NCBI RefSeq assembly: GCF_000385135.1
Contig: NZ_ARQM01000011.1
Span: forward strand, 186,001 to 250,000
DNA length: 64,000 nucleotides
Origin: Promicromonospora sukumoe 327MFSha3.1
GTDB taxonomy: Bacteria > Actinomycetota > Actinomycetes > Actinomycetales > Cellulomonadaceae
Direction of reading: 5' to 3'
This document shows positions 52,967 through 61,097 of the stretch, piece by piece. The position numbers were made by a program, and so were the translations under genes. The notes under the pieces are model-generated. The model ran no database searches, was not told the origin of the DNA, and was given only the letters and a program-made list of their open reading frames with translations. Every line of letters starts with the position of its first letter. The stretch's first letter is position 1.

Positions 52967-55570
52967 TCACCCCCGCGGGTCGTGGGACAGTACCGCGTCC
53001 AGCAGCCGCACTGCGGCGTCCTTGTCGAGCGGTGCGTTGTAGTTGCCGCACTTCGGCGACTGCACGCACGCCGGGCAGCCGTCGGCGCAGGGGCAGGCGG
53101 CGATGGCGTCCCGCGTCGCCCGCAGCCAGGCGGCGCCCAGGTCGTAGGCCCGTTCCGCGAAGCCCGCGCCGCCCGGATAGGCGTCGTAGACGAACACCGT
53201 GGCTTCGCCGGTGTCAGGGTGCAGCTCTGTCGACACCCCGCCGAGGTCCCAGCGGTCGCACGTCGCCAGCAGCGGAAGCAGCCCGATCGACGCGTGCTCC
53301 GCGGCGTGCAGCGCGCCCGGCGTCTGCTCGGGGGAGATGTCCGCAGCGCGTAGCACGAACTCCGGGACCGACCACCAGACCGCGACCGTCCCGAGCGTGT
53401 GCTCGGGCAGCTCGAGCTGTTCCGTCCCCAGAACCTGCATGTCCGGGACGCGGCGCCGCTGGAAGCTCACCACCTGCGACGTCACCTCCACCGGGCCGAG
53501 GCCCCACGTGATCGGCCCCCACTCCCGGGTGACGAGATCGCGGCCGGGGCCGTCGTCCGGGACGCCGTCGCCCTCCTGCGCTCCGTCGGCTTCGGCGTCG
53601 TCCCAGCCCTCGATCGCCACCGACATCACCGAGCGCGACCACGTCCCGTAGTCGAGCCGCCGACGCTGCACGACGGCGGTGTGGTCGGCCAGGTCGAAGT
53701 GCGCCACCACGTAGGTGGTGCCCTGGTGGGTGTAGACGGCGCCGTCGTGCACCTGGCCGTCGGCCGAGGCGGCGTCGACCGTGCCGAGCATCCGCCCCGT
53801 GCCCTGTTCCACCACGCGCACGGGCGTGCCGCCCGCGCCGCGCAGGTCGGTCAGACCTGCGGCGGGCTGGTGGTGGGTCCAGTACCACCCGGAGGTCCGA
53901 CGCCGGAGCGCGCCCCGGGCGACGAGCACGTCCAGGATGCCGCGCACGTGGGCGGGGTCGCCGAAGTCGGCGAGGTCCTCGGACCGCAGCGGCGCCTCCT
54001 GGGCCGCCGCGCACAGGTGCGGCGCCAGGACGTGCGGGTTCGACGGGTCGAACACCGTGGCCTCCAGCGGGGCGTCGAACACCGCTTCGGGGTGGGTCAC
54101 GAGGTAGGTGTCGAGCGGGTCCTCGCGCGCGACGAACGCGACCAGGCCGTCCGAGCCGGCCCGGCCGGCGCGTCCCGCCTGCTGCCAGAGCGACATCCGG
54201 GTGCCGGGCCAGCCGGCGATGAGCACCGCGTCGAGGCCGGAGATGTCGACGCCGAGCTCCAGCGCGTTGGTCGTCGCCAGGCCGAGCAGGTCGCCCGTGC
54301 GCAGCGCCTGCTCCAGCTCGCGGCGTTCCTCCGGGAGGTACCCGCCGCGGTACGCCGCGATCCGGCGGCCGGCCTCGGGCGTGGAGTGGCGCAGGTGGTC
54401 GCGGGCCTGCTGCGCCACCGACTCCGCGCCGCGCCGCGACCTGGTGAACGCGAGGGTGCGGGCGCCGGCTTCGGCGAGGTCGGCCAGGAGGTCGGCGACC
54501 TCGGCCGTCGCTGACCGGCGGGGATGCTCCGGCGGAGCCGTCGTCGCGACGGGCTCGGCCTCCCCGTCCGCGCCGGGCAGGGCCCAGGGATCTGGTTCTG
54601 CGGGATCGGCACGTCGCATCGAGCTCGGCTCGTCGCCGGACCGATCTCGGTGCGGGCTGCCGATCTCGGCGCCGTCCTCGCCACCGTCGACCGGCGCCCG
54701 CCAGGAGGCGATCTCCGGCGGCTGCCACAGCAGCACCGTGCGGCGTCCGGAGGGGGAGCCGTCCTCGGTGACGGCGGCGACGTCGTCGGGTCGCACGCCG
54801 ATGAGGCGGGCCGCGCTGGCGGCAGGCTCCGCCGTCGTCGCCGAGGCGACGACGAACGTGGGCGAGCCCTCGCCGTACCGCGCCGCGAGGCGCGCGAGCC
54901 GCCGGAGCACGAGCGAGACGTGCGCGCCGAAGACGCCGCGGTAGGCGTGCCCCTCGTCGACGACGACGTAGCGCAGCCCCTTCAGCAGCCGTGACCAGCG
55001 ACGATGGTTCGGCAGCAGGGCGTAGTGGAGGAAGTCGGGGTTGGTGAGGACGACGTCGGCGTGGTCCTGCACCCAGGAGCGTTCCTCGCGGGACGTGTCG
55101 CCGTCGCACGTGGCGACGCGCACGTCGCGGGTTCCGGCCGCGTCGAGCACGCGTTCGAGCGCGCTGAGCTGGTCGGCGGCCAGCGCCTTCGTCGGGCTGA
55201 GGTAGATGGTCGTGGGGCGCACGTGCGCCGACGCGATGTTGCCCGGGTCGAGCGTGGCGGCGGCCGCCGCCGTCCGGACCGCCGAGAGCGCGGGCAGCCA
55301 GAACGCGAGCGACTTGCCCGAACCCGTAGACGTGGCCAGGGCGGTGTGCCGACCGCGGTGGACGAGGTCGGCGGCCTCGGCCTGGTGCGTCCACGGCCGG
55401 TCGACGCCGAGCTTCCGGTACCCCTGCACGACGGTCGCGTCGGCCCAACCCGGCCAGTCAGCGTGCTGCGCTGTGCGCTCCGGGAAGGTGCGCGACGCCG
55501 TCAGCCGTTCCGCGCGCGCGCCACCGGCGAGGAGCACGTCGAGGAGGGGGTGGGCGGGGGCATCTGACAC
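52967..55570 (-). CDS. DEAD/DEAH helicase of the MrfA/helicase-secretion-neighbourhood type
   Basis: An 867-residue superfamily 2 helicase. Walker A ATSTGSGKSLAFW at about residue 80, YLSPTKALAADQ, DEGH box at about 205, SATTAEP, then the second RecA domain with AFTRSRRGAESVA, ATNALELGVDISGLDAVLI and GRAGR. The C-terminal DUF1998 region has CPCADGCPACVQSPKCG, the four-cysteine cluster found in MrfA (YprA). MrfA-type proteins repair mitomycin-damaged DNA; in actinobacteria the gene sits beside Tad genes. A palindromic repeat copy is embedded near residues 302-321. GTG 55570 was chosen (MSDAPAHPLLD). It converges on the ABC-XRE operon. Confidence 0.9.
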   Translation of the reverse strand: MSDAPAHPLLDVLLAGGARAERLTASRTFPERTAQHADWPGWADATVVQGYRKLGVDRPWTHQAEAADLVHRGRHTALATSTGSGKSLAFWLPALSAVRTAAAAATLDPGNIASAHVRPTTIYLSPTKALAADQLSALERVLDAAGTRDVRVATCDGDTSREERSWVQDHADVVLTNPDFLHYALLPNHRRWSRLLKGLRYVVVDEGHAYRGVFGAHVSLVLRRLARLAARYGEGSPTFVVASATTAEPAASAARLIGVRPDDVAAVTEDGSPSGRRTVLLWQPPEIASWRAPVDGGEDGAEIGSPHRDRSGDEPSSMRRADPAEPDPWALPGADGEAEPVATTAPPEHPRRSATAEVADLLADLAEAGARTLAFTRSRRGAESVAQQARDHLRHSTPEAGRRIAAYRGGYLPEERRELEQALRTGDLLGLATTNALELGVDISGLDAVLIAGWPGTRMSLWQQAGRAGRAGSDGLVAFVAREDPLDTYLVTHPEAVFDAPLEATVFDPSNPHVLAPHLCAAAQEAPLRSEDLADFGDPAHVRGILDVLVARGALRRRTSGWYWTHHQPAAGLTDLRGAGGTPVRVVEQGTGRMLGTVDAASADGQVHDGAVYTHQGTTYVVAHFDLADHTAVVQRRRLDYGTWSRSVMSVAIEGWDDAEADGAQEGDGVPDDGPGRDLVTREWGPITWGLGPVEVTSQVVSFQRRRVPDMQVLGTEQLELPEHTLGTVAVWWSVPEFVLRAADISPEQTPGALHAAEHASIGLLPLLATCDRWDLGGVSTELHPDTGEATVFVYDAYPGGAGFAERAYDLGAAWLRATRDAIAACPCADGCPACVQSPKCGNYNAPLDKDAAVRLLDAVLSHDPRG
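54607..54662. repeat. Decayed copy of the 44560 palindrome inside the helicase gene
   Basis: The left arm (54607-54631) matches the arm at 44560 in 21 of 25 positions, with GCATCGAGCTCGGCTC against GCATCGAGATCGGCTC. The right arm (54639-54662) has CCGATCTCGGTGC against CCGATCTCGATGC and ends in the same CTGCCG. The helicase frame stays open across it. Confidence 0.65.
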
Positions 55571-55758
55571 GCAGGACAGTGTCGCACCGGGTGGTGGGGC
55601 GGTGCGTGAACGGTCGCGAACATCCGGTGCCGGGTGGAGGTCGTGCGGCCTTGGCAGCCACGGGAGTTCACCCCCTCTTTCATCCGCTGGCCTCGTGTCT
55701 TGTTCTTCGGCCACCGGTAGGTTCCAAGCGCTCCGCAATCTCGTACTGGAATGGACCT

Positions 55759-57027
55759 ATGCCACGCTTCCTCGACGTCCGCTCGTTGTCACGAGTGGGC
55801 TCTGTGATCGTCTCAGGCGCCGTCATTGCTGCTCTGGGGCTTCTCCCGGTGGCTGCTGCGACCCCCGCGGTTGCCGAGCCGGGAGCCGCCAAGATCCGGG
55901 CGTCCTCTGACTTGAGCGGCGACATCCCGAGCGCCTCGTGGCTCGACGTCGGTAGTTCCAGCGGTCTGGTGCACGGTCAGACGGGGTCTGTTCAGGTCCG
56001 GGTCGTCAGCTATGCCCAGGTCGACGACCCCGGCGGCGAGATCGTGGCGTGGATCGATGGTGTCGAGGTGGGCCGTCGTACAGCCTCTTTTACGCGCGAT
56101 CCAATCCCGGTCGACCTGAGCAGCATCGTGCCGGGAAGGCACGAGTTGGATCTCTCCTACACGGGCTCGGACTGGTTGGAACCCTCCTCGGCCATTGAGT
56201 CGATCTCGGTCATCCCAGGCCAGTTCGAGGCGTACATGCCCGTCATCACGGGCACGGCACGCGTGGGTGAGAAGCTCGTGGCCGACCCGCGTACCTGGAC
56301 ACCGCGACCGTCGTTGACGACGTATGCGTGGAGGGTCGACGGCGAAGTGCTCCCGGGGGAGACAGGATCGAGCTTTGTCATTCCCCCGTCTGCCTTCGGC
56401 AAGAAGATCTCCGTCGTCGTGACCGGTGCGCGGCCGAATTATGTGACCACGTCGCGCGGCAGCAACTGGACATCGAAGGTCAGTGGGATCTTCGTGGTGT
56501 CGAAGTCGCCCTCGGTCTCGGGCACCGCGCGGGTGGGTAGCACCTTGACAGCTGTGCGCGGTACCTGGACCCCTGTGCCGGAAGCCTTGAGGTACCAGTG
56601 GCGGTTGGACGGCAGGGCCTACTTGGGTGCGACATCGCGCACGTGGAAGCTACCGCCCTCCGCACGGGGCAAGAAGGTCACGGTCGCGGTGACCGCGGTG
56701 AAGACCCGGTACCTCGCGAAGACCGTGAACAGTACTGCTTCGGCGACGGTCGGCACCGGCGTCTTCTCGGCGCCCGCGCCCAGCATCACCGGCACCCCCA
56801 AGGTCGGCGCCACCCTCCGGGTGGTGCGCGGAACCTGGACGCCCCAGCCGACCACGGCGACGTACCAGTGGAAGGTCGGCAGCACGTCGATCAAGGGCGC
56901 GACGCGCTCCTTCTTCAAGGTGCCTAGCTCGGCCAGGGGCAAGCGGGTCACCGTGGTCGTGACGGGTTCGGCGTCCGGTTACACGACCAAGGTCGTGTCC
57001 AGGACGACGACCAACACGATGAAGTGA
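55759..57027 (+). CDS. Secreted protein with Ig-like tandem repeats
   Basis: A 422-residue protein. A signal peptide (residues 1-40, GAVIAALGLLPVAAATPAVA) precedes a beta-rich domain with VDDPGGEIVAWIDGVEVGRR, an Ig-like fold. Three repeats of about 85 residues follow (about 158-245, 250-333, 336-422), each with the pattern SGTARVG-TL-RGTWTP-YQWRLDG-GATS-GKKVTVAVT. Such repeats are common in actinobacterial surface proteins and serve as stalks or adhesive modules. No catalytic motif and no anchor were recognised. It is divergent from the helicase and ends near the converging MGMT gene. Confidence 0.85.
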   Translation: MPRFLDVRSLSRVGSVIVSGAVIAALGLLPVAAATPAVAEPGAAKIRASSDLSGDIPSASWLDVGSSSGLVHGQTGSVQVRVVSYAQVDDPGGEIVAWIDGVEVGRRTASFTRDPIPVDLSSIVPGRHELDLSYTGSDWLEPSSAIESISVIPGQFEAYMPVITGTARVGEKLVADPRTWTPRPSLTTYAWRVDGEVLPGETGSSFVIPPSAFGKKISVVVTGARPNYVTTSRGSNWTSKVSGIFVVSKSPSVSGTARVGSTLTAVRGTWTPVPEALRYQWRLDGRAYLGATSRTWKLPPSARGKKVTVAVTAVKTRYLAKTVNSTASATVGTGVFSAPAPSITGTPKVGATLRVVRGTWTPQPTTATYQWKVGSTSIKGATRSFFKVPSSARGKRVTVVVTGSASGYTTKVVSRTTTNTMK

Positions 57028-57049
57028 CCACGCCCGGCGCGGTCCACGC

Positions 57050-57598
57050 TCACAGGTCGAAGAGCGTGGGCTGCTCCAGGTAGACGCCCTCCGTCTCCAG
57101 CATGCGGATCTTGGTCCGCGGGCCGCCGCGGGCCGAGAAACCGCCGACGCGGCGGCCCGCGGCCAGCACCCGGTGACACGGCACGATCGGCGGGAACGGG
57201 TTGCGGCCCATCGCCTGGCCCACTGCCTGCGCCGCCCCGGGCGAGCCCAGCTCGGTCGCTACCTCGCCGTACGTGCGGGTCTCACCCGGAGGGATGGCGC
57301 GCACGATCTCGTACACGCGGCGGTCGAAGTCGGGTACGGCACTCATGTTCAGGTGGATCTCCGCGAGGTCTCCCTCGCCGTCCTCCAGCAGGTGTTTCAG
57401 CCCCGAGACCGCGCCCTCGACGCGGTCAGCCGGGGCCTCGACGGCACCCGGGTACCAGCCCCGTACGGCGGCGCGGAGCTGGTCGGAACTGCCGTGCGGC
57501 AGCGTCGAGCCGACGATCTCCGCGTCCTCGTTCCAGACGAGCGCGCACTCGCCGATCGCGGTGGTGACCACCGCGAACTCGAGCCTGTTCCGGTCCAT
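57050..57598 (-). CDS. ogt: Methylated-DNA--protein-cysteine methyltransferase
   Basis: A 182-residue protein with the C-terminal MGMT domain: FDRRVYEIVRAIPPGETRTYGEVATELGSPGAAQAVGQAMGRNPFPPIVPCHRVLAAGRRVGGFSARGG. PCHRV has the acceptor cysteine. The protein repairs O6-alkylguanine by transferring the alkyl group to itself. TATCGT lies 7 nt before the ATG, indicating a leaderless mRNA. Upstream start codons would add unrelated residues. Confidence 0.95.
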   Translation of the reverse strand: MDRNRLEFAVVTTAIGECALVWNEDAEIVGSTLPHGSSDQLRAAVRGWYPGAVEAPADRVEGAVSGLKHLLEDGEGDLAEIHLNMSAVPDFDRRVYEIVRAIPPGETRTYGEVATELGSPGAAQAVGQAMGRNPFPPIVPCHRVLAAGRRVGGFSARGGPRTKIRMLETEGVYLEQPTLFDL

Positions 57599-57605
57599 GC
57601 CACCA

Positions 57606-57611
57606 ACGATA
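57606..57611 (-). promoter_or_regulatory. -10 hexamer TATCGT of the ogt gene
   Basis: On the minus strand TATCGT ends 7 nt before the ATG at 57598. Confidence 0.4.
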
Positions 57612-57650
57612 GGCGGCACCACTGACACCGCCCCAAGCCGGGCGCGGAGG

Positions 57651-57899
57651 TCAGTCGGTGACCCACCGGGCAGCCAGCTCGGTCGCCTTCTGCGTGGGGT
57701 CCGGCTCGGCCACGAGCGCGCCGGCCGCCGCCAGCCCGTCGGCATAGCCGACGGCGTACGTGGTCAGCGGGGCCGCCGGGCGTTCGACGGCGTGGGCGGC
57801 GTCCCGGGCGAGGTCCAGGACCTTCTTCATGTCGATGGTGCCGGTCGGGAGGCCGAGCTCCGACTCCAGGTCGGAGATCCACTGCTTGAGGTCTGTCAT
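57651..57899 (-). CDS. DUF6457-type small protein next to mobA
   Basis: An 82-residue helical protein, MTDLKQWISDLESELGLPTG... VLDLARDAAHAVERPAAPLTTYAVGYADGLAA. Its ATG overlaps the mobA stop by 4 nt (ATGA). It belongs to a family commonly placed next to molybdenum cofactor genes in actinobacteria, so it probably supports cofactor synthesis, but no activity is known. Confidence 0.8.
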   Translation of the reverse strand: MTDLKQWISDLESELGLPTGTIDMKKVLDLARDAAHAVERPAAPLTTYAVGYADGLAAAGALVAEPDPTQKATELAARWVTD

Positions 57900-58522
57900 C
57901 TCTCGTCTTTCCGGTATCGGGCCACGTCGGCGGGGGTGTCGATGTCGTCGCTCCAGCCTGCCGGGTCCGGGACCTCGGCGCACCGGAGCGCGCCGACCAG
58001 GCGCTTCATCGGCGCCCCGTCCGTCTCGACCCCGTCCAGCCCGCCGTCCAGGGCCGCGCGCCGGTACAGCCCGACCAGCCACTGGGCCCGGCCCTCGTGC
58101 ACCAGGTACGCCCCGTCCACGGGTTCACGTGAAACGGCCTCCTCCAGGTGCACGATCGCCCGGGCGGCCCCCGGCACGTCGACGGCGAGGAGCAGCACCC
58201 ACGGCGCGCCCGGCTCCGGCAGCGCCCGCAGCCCGGCCGCGAGCCCCGCCACCGGTCCGCCGAACGGCGGGTCCTCCCTGGTCAGGATGGGTGCGGGCCC
58301 CGTGTAGCCCGACGCCGGATCGCGCACCGGGAGCGCGTCCGCGAGCTCCGGCGGACCCACCACGGCGACGCGGCGCGCCCGTGCGCTCGCCGCCAGTGCG
58401 CGATCGAGCAGGCGTCTGCCGCCCACGACGAGGCCCGCCTTGGACGTCCCGTCCAGCCGGGCCGCCCGGCCGCCCGCGAGCACGACCGCGTCGTACCTGA
58501 TCCGGGGAACGGGCCTGGTCAT
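57896..58522 (-). CDS. mobA: Molybdenum cofactor guanylyltransferase MobA
   Basis: A 208-residue NTP-transferase: YDAVVLAGGRAARLDGTSKAGL is the nucleotide-binding LAGGxSxRxGxxKA loop, LLLAVDVPG the metal-binding DxP, and ETDGAPMKRL and DIDTPADVARYR complete it. It attaches GMP to molybdopterin for nitrate-reductase-type enzymes, in keeping with the nar genes nearby. It overlaps moeA and the DUF6457 gene by 4 nt on either side. Confidence 0.92.
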   Translation of the reverse strand: MTRPVPRIRYDAVVLAGGRAARLDGTSKAGLVVGGRRLLDRALAASARARRVAVVGPPELADALPVRDPASGYTGPAPILTREDPPFGGPVAGLAAGLRALPEPGAPWVLLLAVDVPGAARAIVHLEEAVSREPVDGAYLVHEGRAQWLVGLYRRAALDGGLDGVETDGAPMKRLVGALRCAEVPDPAGWSDDIDTPADVARYRKDER

Positions 58523-59847
58523 CGCAGCATCAGGACCTGCACGACGTCGCCGGCGCGCACCTTCTCGACGTCGGGCGGCACCAGGGCGAGGCCGTCCGCC
58601 GCGGCGAGCGCGGACAGCGAATGGTGCGATCCGGCGGGCTCGACCACGCCGTCGACCAACCGGACGGGCAGGGCCTGGAGGCGGCCCGCCGGGCTGGACC
58701 ACGCCGTGGCCGCGTGGAGGGAAAGGTATACGCGGCCGAGGAGGTAACGCTGAGGTAGCAGTGTTCGCTCAGCGTTACCTCGTTGGCTGAGCAGGCCTTC
58801 CCCCGCGCCTCGGAGGCCACGCAGGTGGTCGATCGCCGGCCGTGCGAACAGCTCGAACGACGCGTAGGCACCCACCGGGTTACCGGGCAGCCCCAGCCAG
58901 GGGATGCCGCGCCAGCGAGCCAGCGCCTGCGGCTTGCCGGGAGACATCGCGACCGTGGCGGCGTCGGCGTCGGTCACGCCGCCCGCCGCCGAACCAGCCG
59001 CCGCGAGCACCTCCCGCACCACATCCGCCGCACCTGCCGAGACGCCGCCCGCGGTCACGATCAGATCCGCGCCGGGCCGAGCCGCAGAGCCATCGACCGG
59101 TCGCACCGCCGCGTCGAGGGCCGCGCGCAGCTCCTCAGGGTCGTCGGGCACGGGCCCCAGGCGGACGACGTCGGCCCCCGCCGCCCGGACCGCTGCCGCG
59201 AGCATCGGGCCGTTGGAGTCCGTGATCTGACCCGGCCCGAGCGCCCCGCCGACCGGTACCAGCTCCGCGCCCGTCGAGATCACGGCGACCAGCGGCCGCC
59301 GTCGGACCGGAACAACCACTGTGCCGGACGCCGCCAGGGCGCCCACCGTCGCCGCCGTCACGGTGGTCCCGGCGCGCGCGAGCAGCTCGCCCCGCGTCAC
59401 GTCCTCGCCCGCCGCCCGGACGTGCGCCCGCGGCCGTCTGGCCAGCGTCACCGTCGACTCGGCCCGCGGCGTACCCGCGACGAAGCGGCCGGTCGAGGTG
59501 TGCTCCACCGGGACCACGGCGTCGGCGCCGGGCGGGAGCGGGGCGCCGGTCATGATCCGCACGGCCTGTCCCGGCCCGATCTCGGTCCCGTCGGCGGCGC
59601 CGGCCGCGACGTCGCCCGTCACCCGCAACGTCACCGGCGCGCCATCGGGCGGGAGATCGGCGAGCCGGACGGCGTAACCGTCCATCGCGGCGCTCACGAA
59701 CGGCGGTAGGGAGACCTGGGCGTGCTGGTCCTCGGCGAGGGTCGCGCCGTCGGCGTCCACCAGGTCCAGTCGGACCACGGGCAGCGGCGCGACCAGCGCG
59801 ACGACGCGCTCGACGTGCTCCGTGACGCTCCGCACCCCGGACTCCAT
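58519..59847 (-). CDS. moeA: Molybdopterin molybdenumtransferase MoeA with an in-frame palindrome
   Basis: A 442-residue protein inserting molybdenum into molybdopterin. VSAAMDGYAVR, GQAVRIMTGAPLPPGADAVV, AAGEDVTRGELL, ISTGAELVPVGG, GQITDSNGPMLAAA, VTAGGVSAGAADVV and MSPGKPQALARW with LGLPGNPVGAYASFE mark the family. Between the domain III helix (PAIDHLRGLRGAGE) and domain IV (RVYLSLHAATAW) there is an atypical stretch QRGNAERTLLPQRYLLG, coded by a 41-bp inverted repeat at 58741-58781. The frame is intact. It is upstream of and coupled to mobA. Confidence 0.93.
   Translation of the reverse strand: MESGVRSVTEHVERVVALVAPLPVVRLDLVDADGATLAEDQHAQVSLPPFVSAAMDGYAVRLADLPPDGAPVTLRVTGDVAAGAADGTEIGPGQAVRIMTGAPLPPGADAVVPVEHTSTGRFVAGTPRAESTVTLARRPRAHVRAAGEDVTRGELLARAGTTVTAATVGALAASGTVVVPVRRRPLVAVISTGAELVPVGGALGPGQITDSNGPMLAAAVRAAGADVVRLGPVPDDPEELRAALDAAVRPVDGSAARPGADLIVTAGGVSAGAADVVREVLAAAGSAAGGVTDADAATVAMSPGKPQALARWRGIPWLGLPGNPVGAYASFELFARPAIDHLRGLRGAGEGLLSQRGNAERTLLPQRYLLGRVYLSLHAATAWSSPAGRLQALPVRLVDGVVEPAGSHHSLSALAAADGLALVPPDVEKVRAGDVVQVLMLR
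58741..58781. repeat. 14-bp inverted repeat within moeA
   Basis: GAGGTAACGCTGAG (58741-58754) is the exact reverse complement of CTCAGCGTTACCTC (58768-58781), with a 13-nt loop that includes another GGTAGCAG. It codes a stretch that interrupts typical MoeA sequence and looks like an inserted repeat. Confidence 0.7.
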
Positions 59848-59933
59848 GGGACGACGCTATGCGAACAGGGTTCTGTCGGGGTTACCCGTGCCTCACAACC
59901 CGGCACCCTTCCCTGTGAGCGTACGGGACGGGC

Positions 59934-60533
59934 CTACGACTCGTGGGTGGTGATCCGGTCGAAGAGCTCGATCAGAGGATCGAGGTCCCGGCTCTCCCCG
60001 GCCGCCTGGCACGCGGCGTCGTTTGTCTTTCCCTCGACACCACGCCAATCGAGGTCGTACCCCGCGGCACGTACGACCCGGCTCCAGAAGAGGCGCTGGG
60101 TCCGCCCGTTTCCCTCGCGGAACGGGTGCAGATAGTTGAACTGGTCGTAGTGAAAGGCGAGGCGCTGGACGAGGCGTTCGCGCGGCATCCCTCGGAGAAG
60201 ACCGTCCTCTTGAAGTGCCTCCGCGGCAAAACCAGCCGATCGCTCGATCATCGCGACGGGCACGAAGTATTCCGCGCCCGGCACGTTCTTGCGGATGTCG
60301 ACCGTGCGGATCTTTCCCGCCCAGTCGTAGACGTCCTGGAACAGGTGGCGATGGATGGCGCAGAACTCCGCGAGATCGTTGGTGGCTCGGATCCGGCGGG
60401 TCGACAGCTGCGTCGCCCGGGCCCACGTGAGGTCGGCCTCGGCGGCGTTCAGCGCGGTCTGGGAGGTCAGGCCGAGATGGTTGCGCAGGACTCCGGTGCT
60501 CGGGTCGGTGTACGGGTCGTGGAAGTCACCCAA
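59934..60533 (-). CDS. Fic-family AMPylating toxin
   Basis: A 199-residue single-domain Fic protein. HPFREGNGRTQR (136-147) is the complete active-site motif HxFx(D/E)GNGRxxR with catalytic H136. IHRHLFQDVYDWAGKIRTVDIRKN contains the beta-hairpin flap that positions the target. No inhibitory helix motif lies in the protein, so inhibition must come from a partner, i.e. a class I Fic protein as in VbhTA. It should AMPylate a housekeeping protein such as a topoisomerase when free. The start is a TTG at 60533 without a clear ribosome binding site, overlapping the antitoxin gene by 8 nt. Confidence 0.92.
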   Translation of the reverse strand: MGDFHDPYTDPSTGVLRNHLGLTSQTALNAAEADLTWARATQLSTRRIRATNDLAEFCAIHRHLFQDVYDWAGKIRTVDIRKNVPGAEYFVPVAMIERSAGFAAEALQEDGLLRGMPRERLVQRLAFHYDQFNYLHPFREGNGRTQRLFWSRVVRAAGYDLDWRGVEGKTNDAACQAAGESRDLDPLIELFDRITTHES

Positions 60534-61056
60534 GGCCGTACCGCGCCCGCGTGAGCCTCACGAGCTCGTCCTCGTCGATCTTGCCGCTCACGAAAGCGAC
60601 GGCGTCGGCACGCGCCGCGTCCGTGACCTGAAGGCCTTCCATCTCGTTGCTGTGCATGGCCTCCTCCACGATGCGCTGCCGCTCGGCGCGGCGCAGAGTC
60701 CGATAGGCGATCACATCCAGCATCGCGACCTTGCGGTAGCTGTTGACCTTGGTGAACGGGATCTGCCCGGACTCCAGGAGCTTGACCAGCGTCGGTCGGG
60801 AGACGCCGAGGATGTCGGCGGCCTCCTGGGTGCTGAGCATCCGTGCGCGGTCCACGATCGTCACGGAGCTGCCCGTCCGTAAGGACCTGGCCGCAGTGTC
60901 GAGCAGGCGCCGGAGCTGGTCGGGCAGGTCCACGACGAGGCCGTTGTCCGCATGGAGCGAGACGTGGCCGGATCCGGCGAGGAGCTCGCCGATCTCGTCC
61001 AGGACGTCCAGGCTCTCCAGGGTTGGCAGGATCGTGTGCTCGTCGATCGTCGACAT
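60526..61056 (-). CDS. Fic antitoxin with a fused helix-turn-helix domain
   Basis: A 176-residue protein. Residues 73-120 form an excisionase/MerR-like HTH (MLSTQEAADILGVSRPTLVKLLESGQIPFTKVNSYRKV). The C-terminal part resembles VbhA-type antitoxins: RIVEEAMHSNEMEGLQ contains S136-xxx-E140-G141, the (S/T)xxxE(G/N) inhibitory motif whose glutamate blocks ATP binding in the partner Fic enzyme, followed by VSGKIDEDELVRLTRARYG. It should both inhibit the toxin and repress the operon. TAGCGT ends 6 nt before the ATG, and two 8-bp repeats overlap the promoter. Confidence 0.88.
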   Translation of the reverse strand: MSTIDEHTILPTLESLDVLDEIGELLAGSGHVSLHADNGLVVDLPDQLRRLLDTAARSLRTGSSVTIVDRARMLSTQEAADILGVSRPTLVKLLESGQIPFTKVNSYRKVAMLDVIAYRTLRRAERQRIVEEAMHSNEMEGLQVTDAARADAVAFVSGKIDEDELVRLTRARYGLG

Positions 61057-61062
61057 GGCACC

Positions 61063-61084
61063 ACGCTAGTCGAAAAAGTCGAAA
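61063..61084 (-). promoter_or_regulatory. -10 box and tandem 8-bp operator repeats of the Fic operon
   Basis: On the minus strand the -10 hexamer TAGCGT (61063-61068) ends 6 nt before the ATG. The direct repeats AGTCGAAA (plus strand, 61068-61075 and 61077-61084) are spaced 9 nt apart, next to the -10 box, a likely target for the antitoxin's HTH. Confidence 0.5.
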
Positions 61085-61097
61085 GCCGCCCAGGTGC

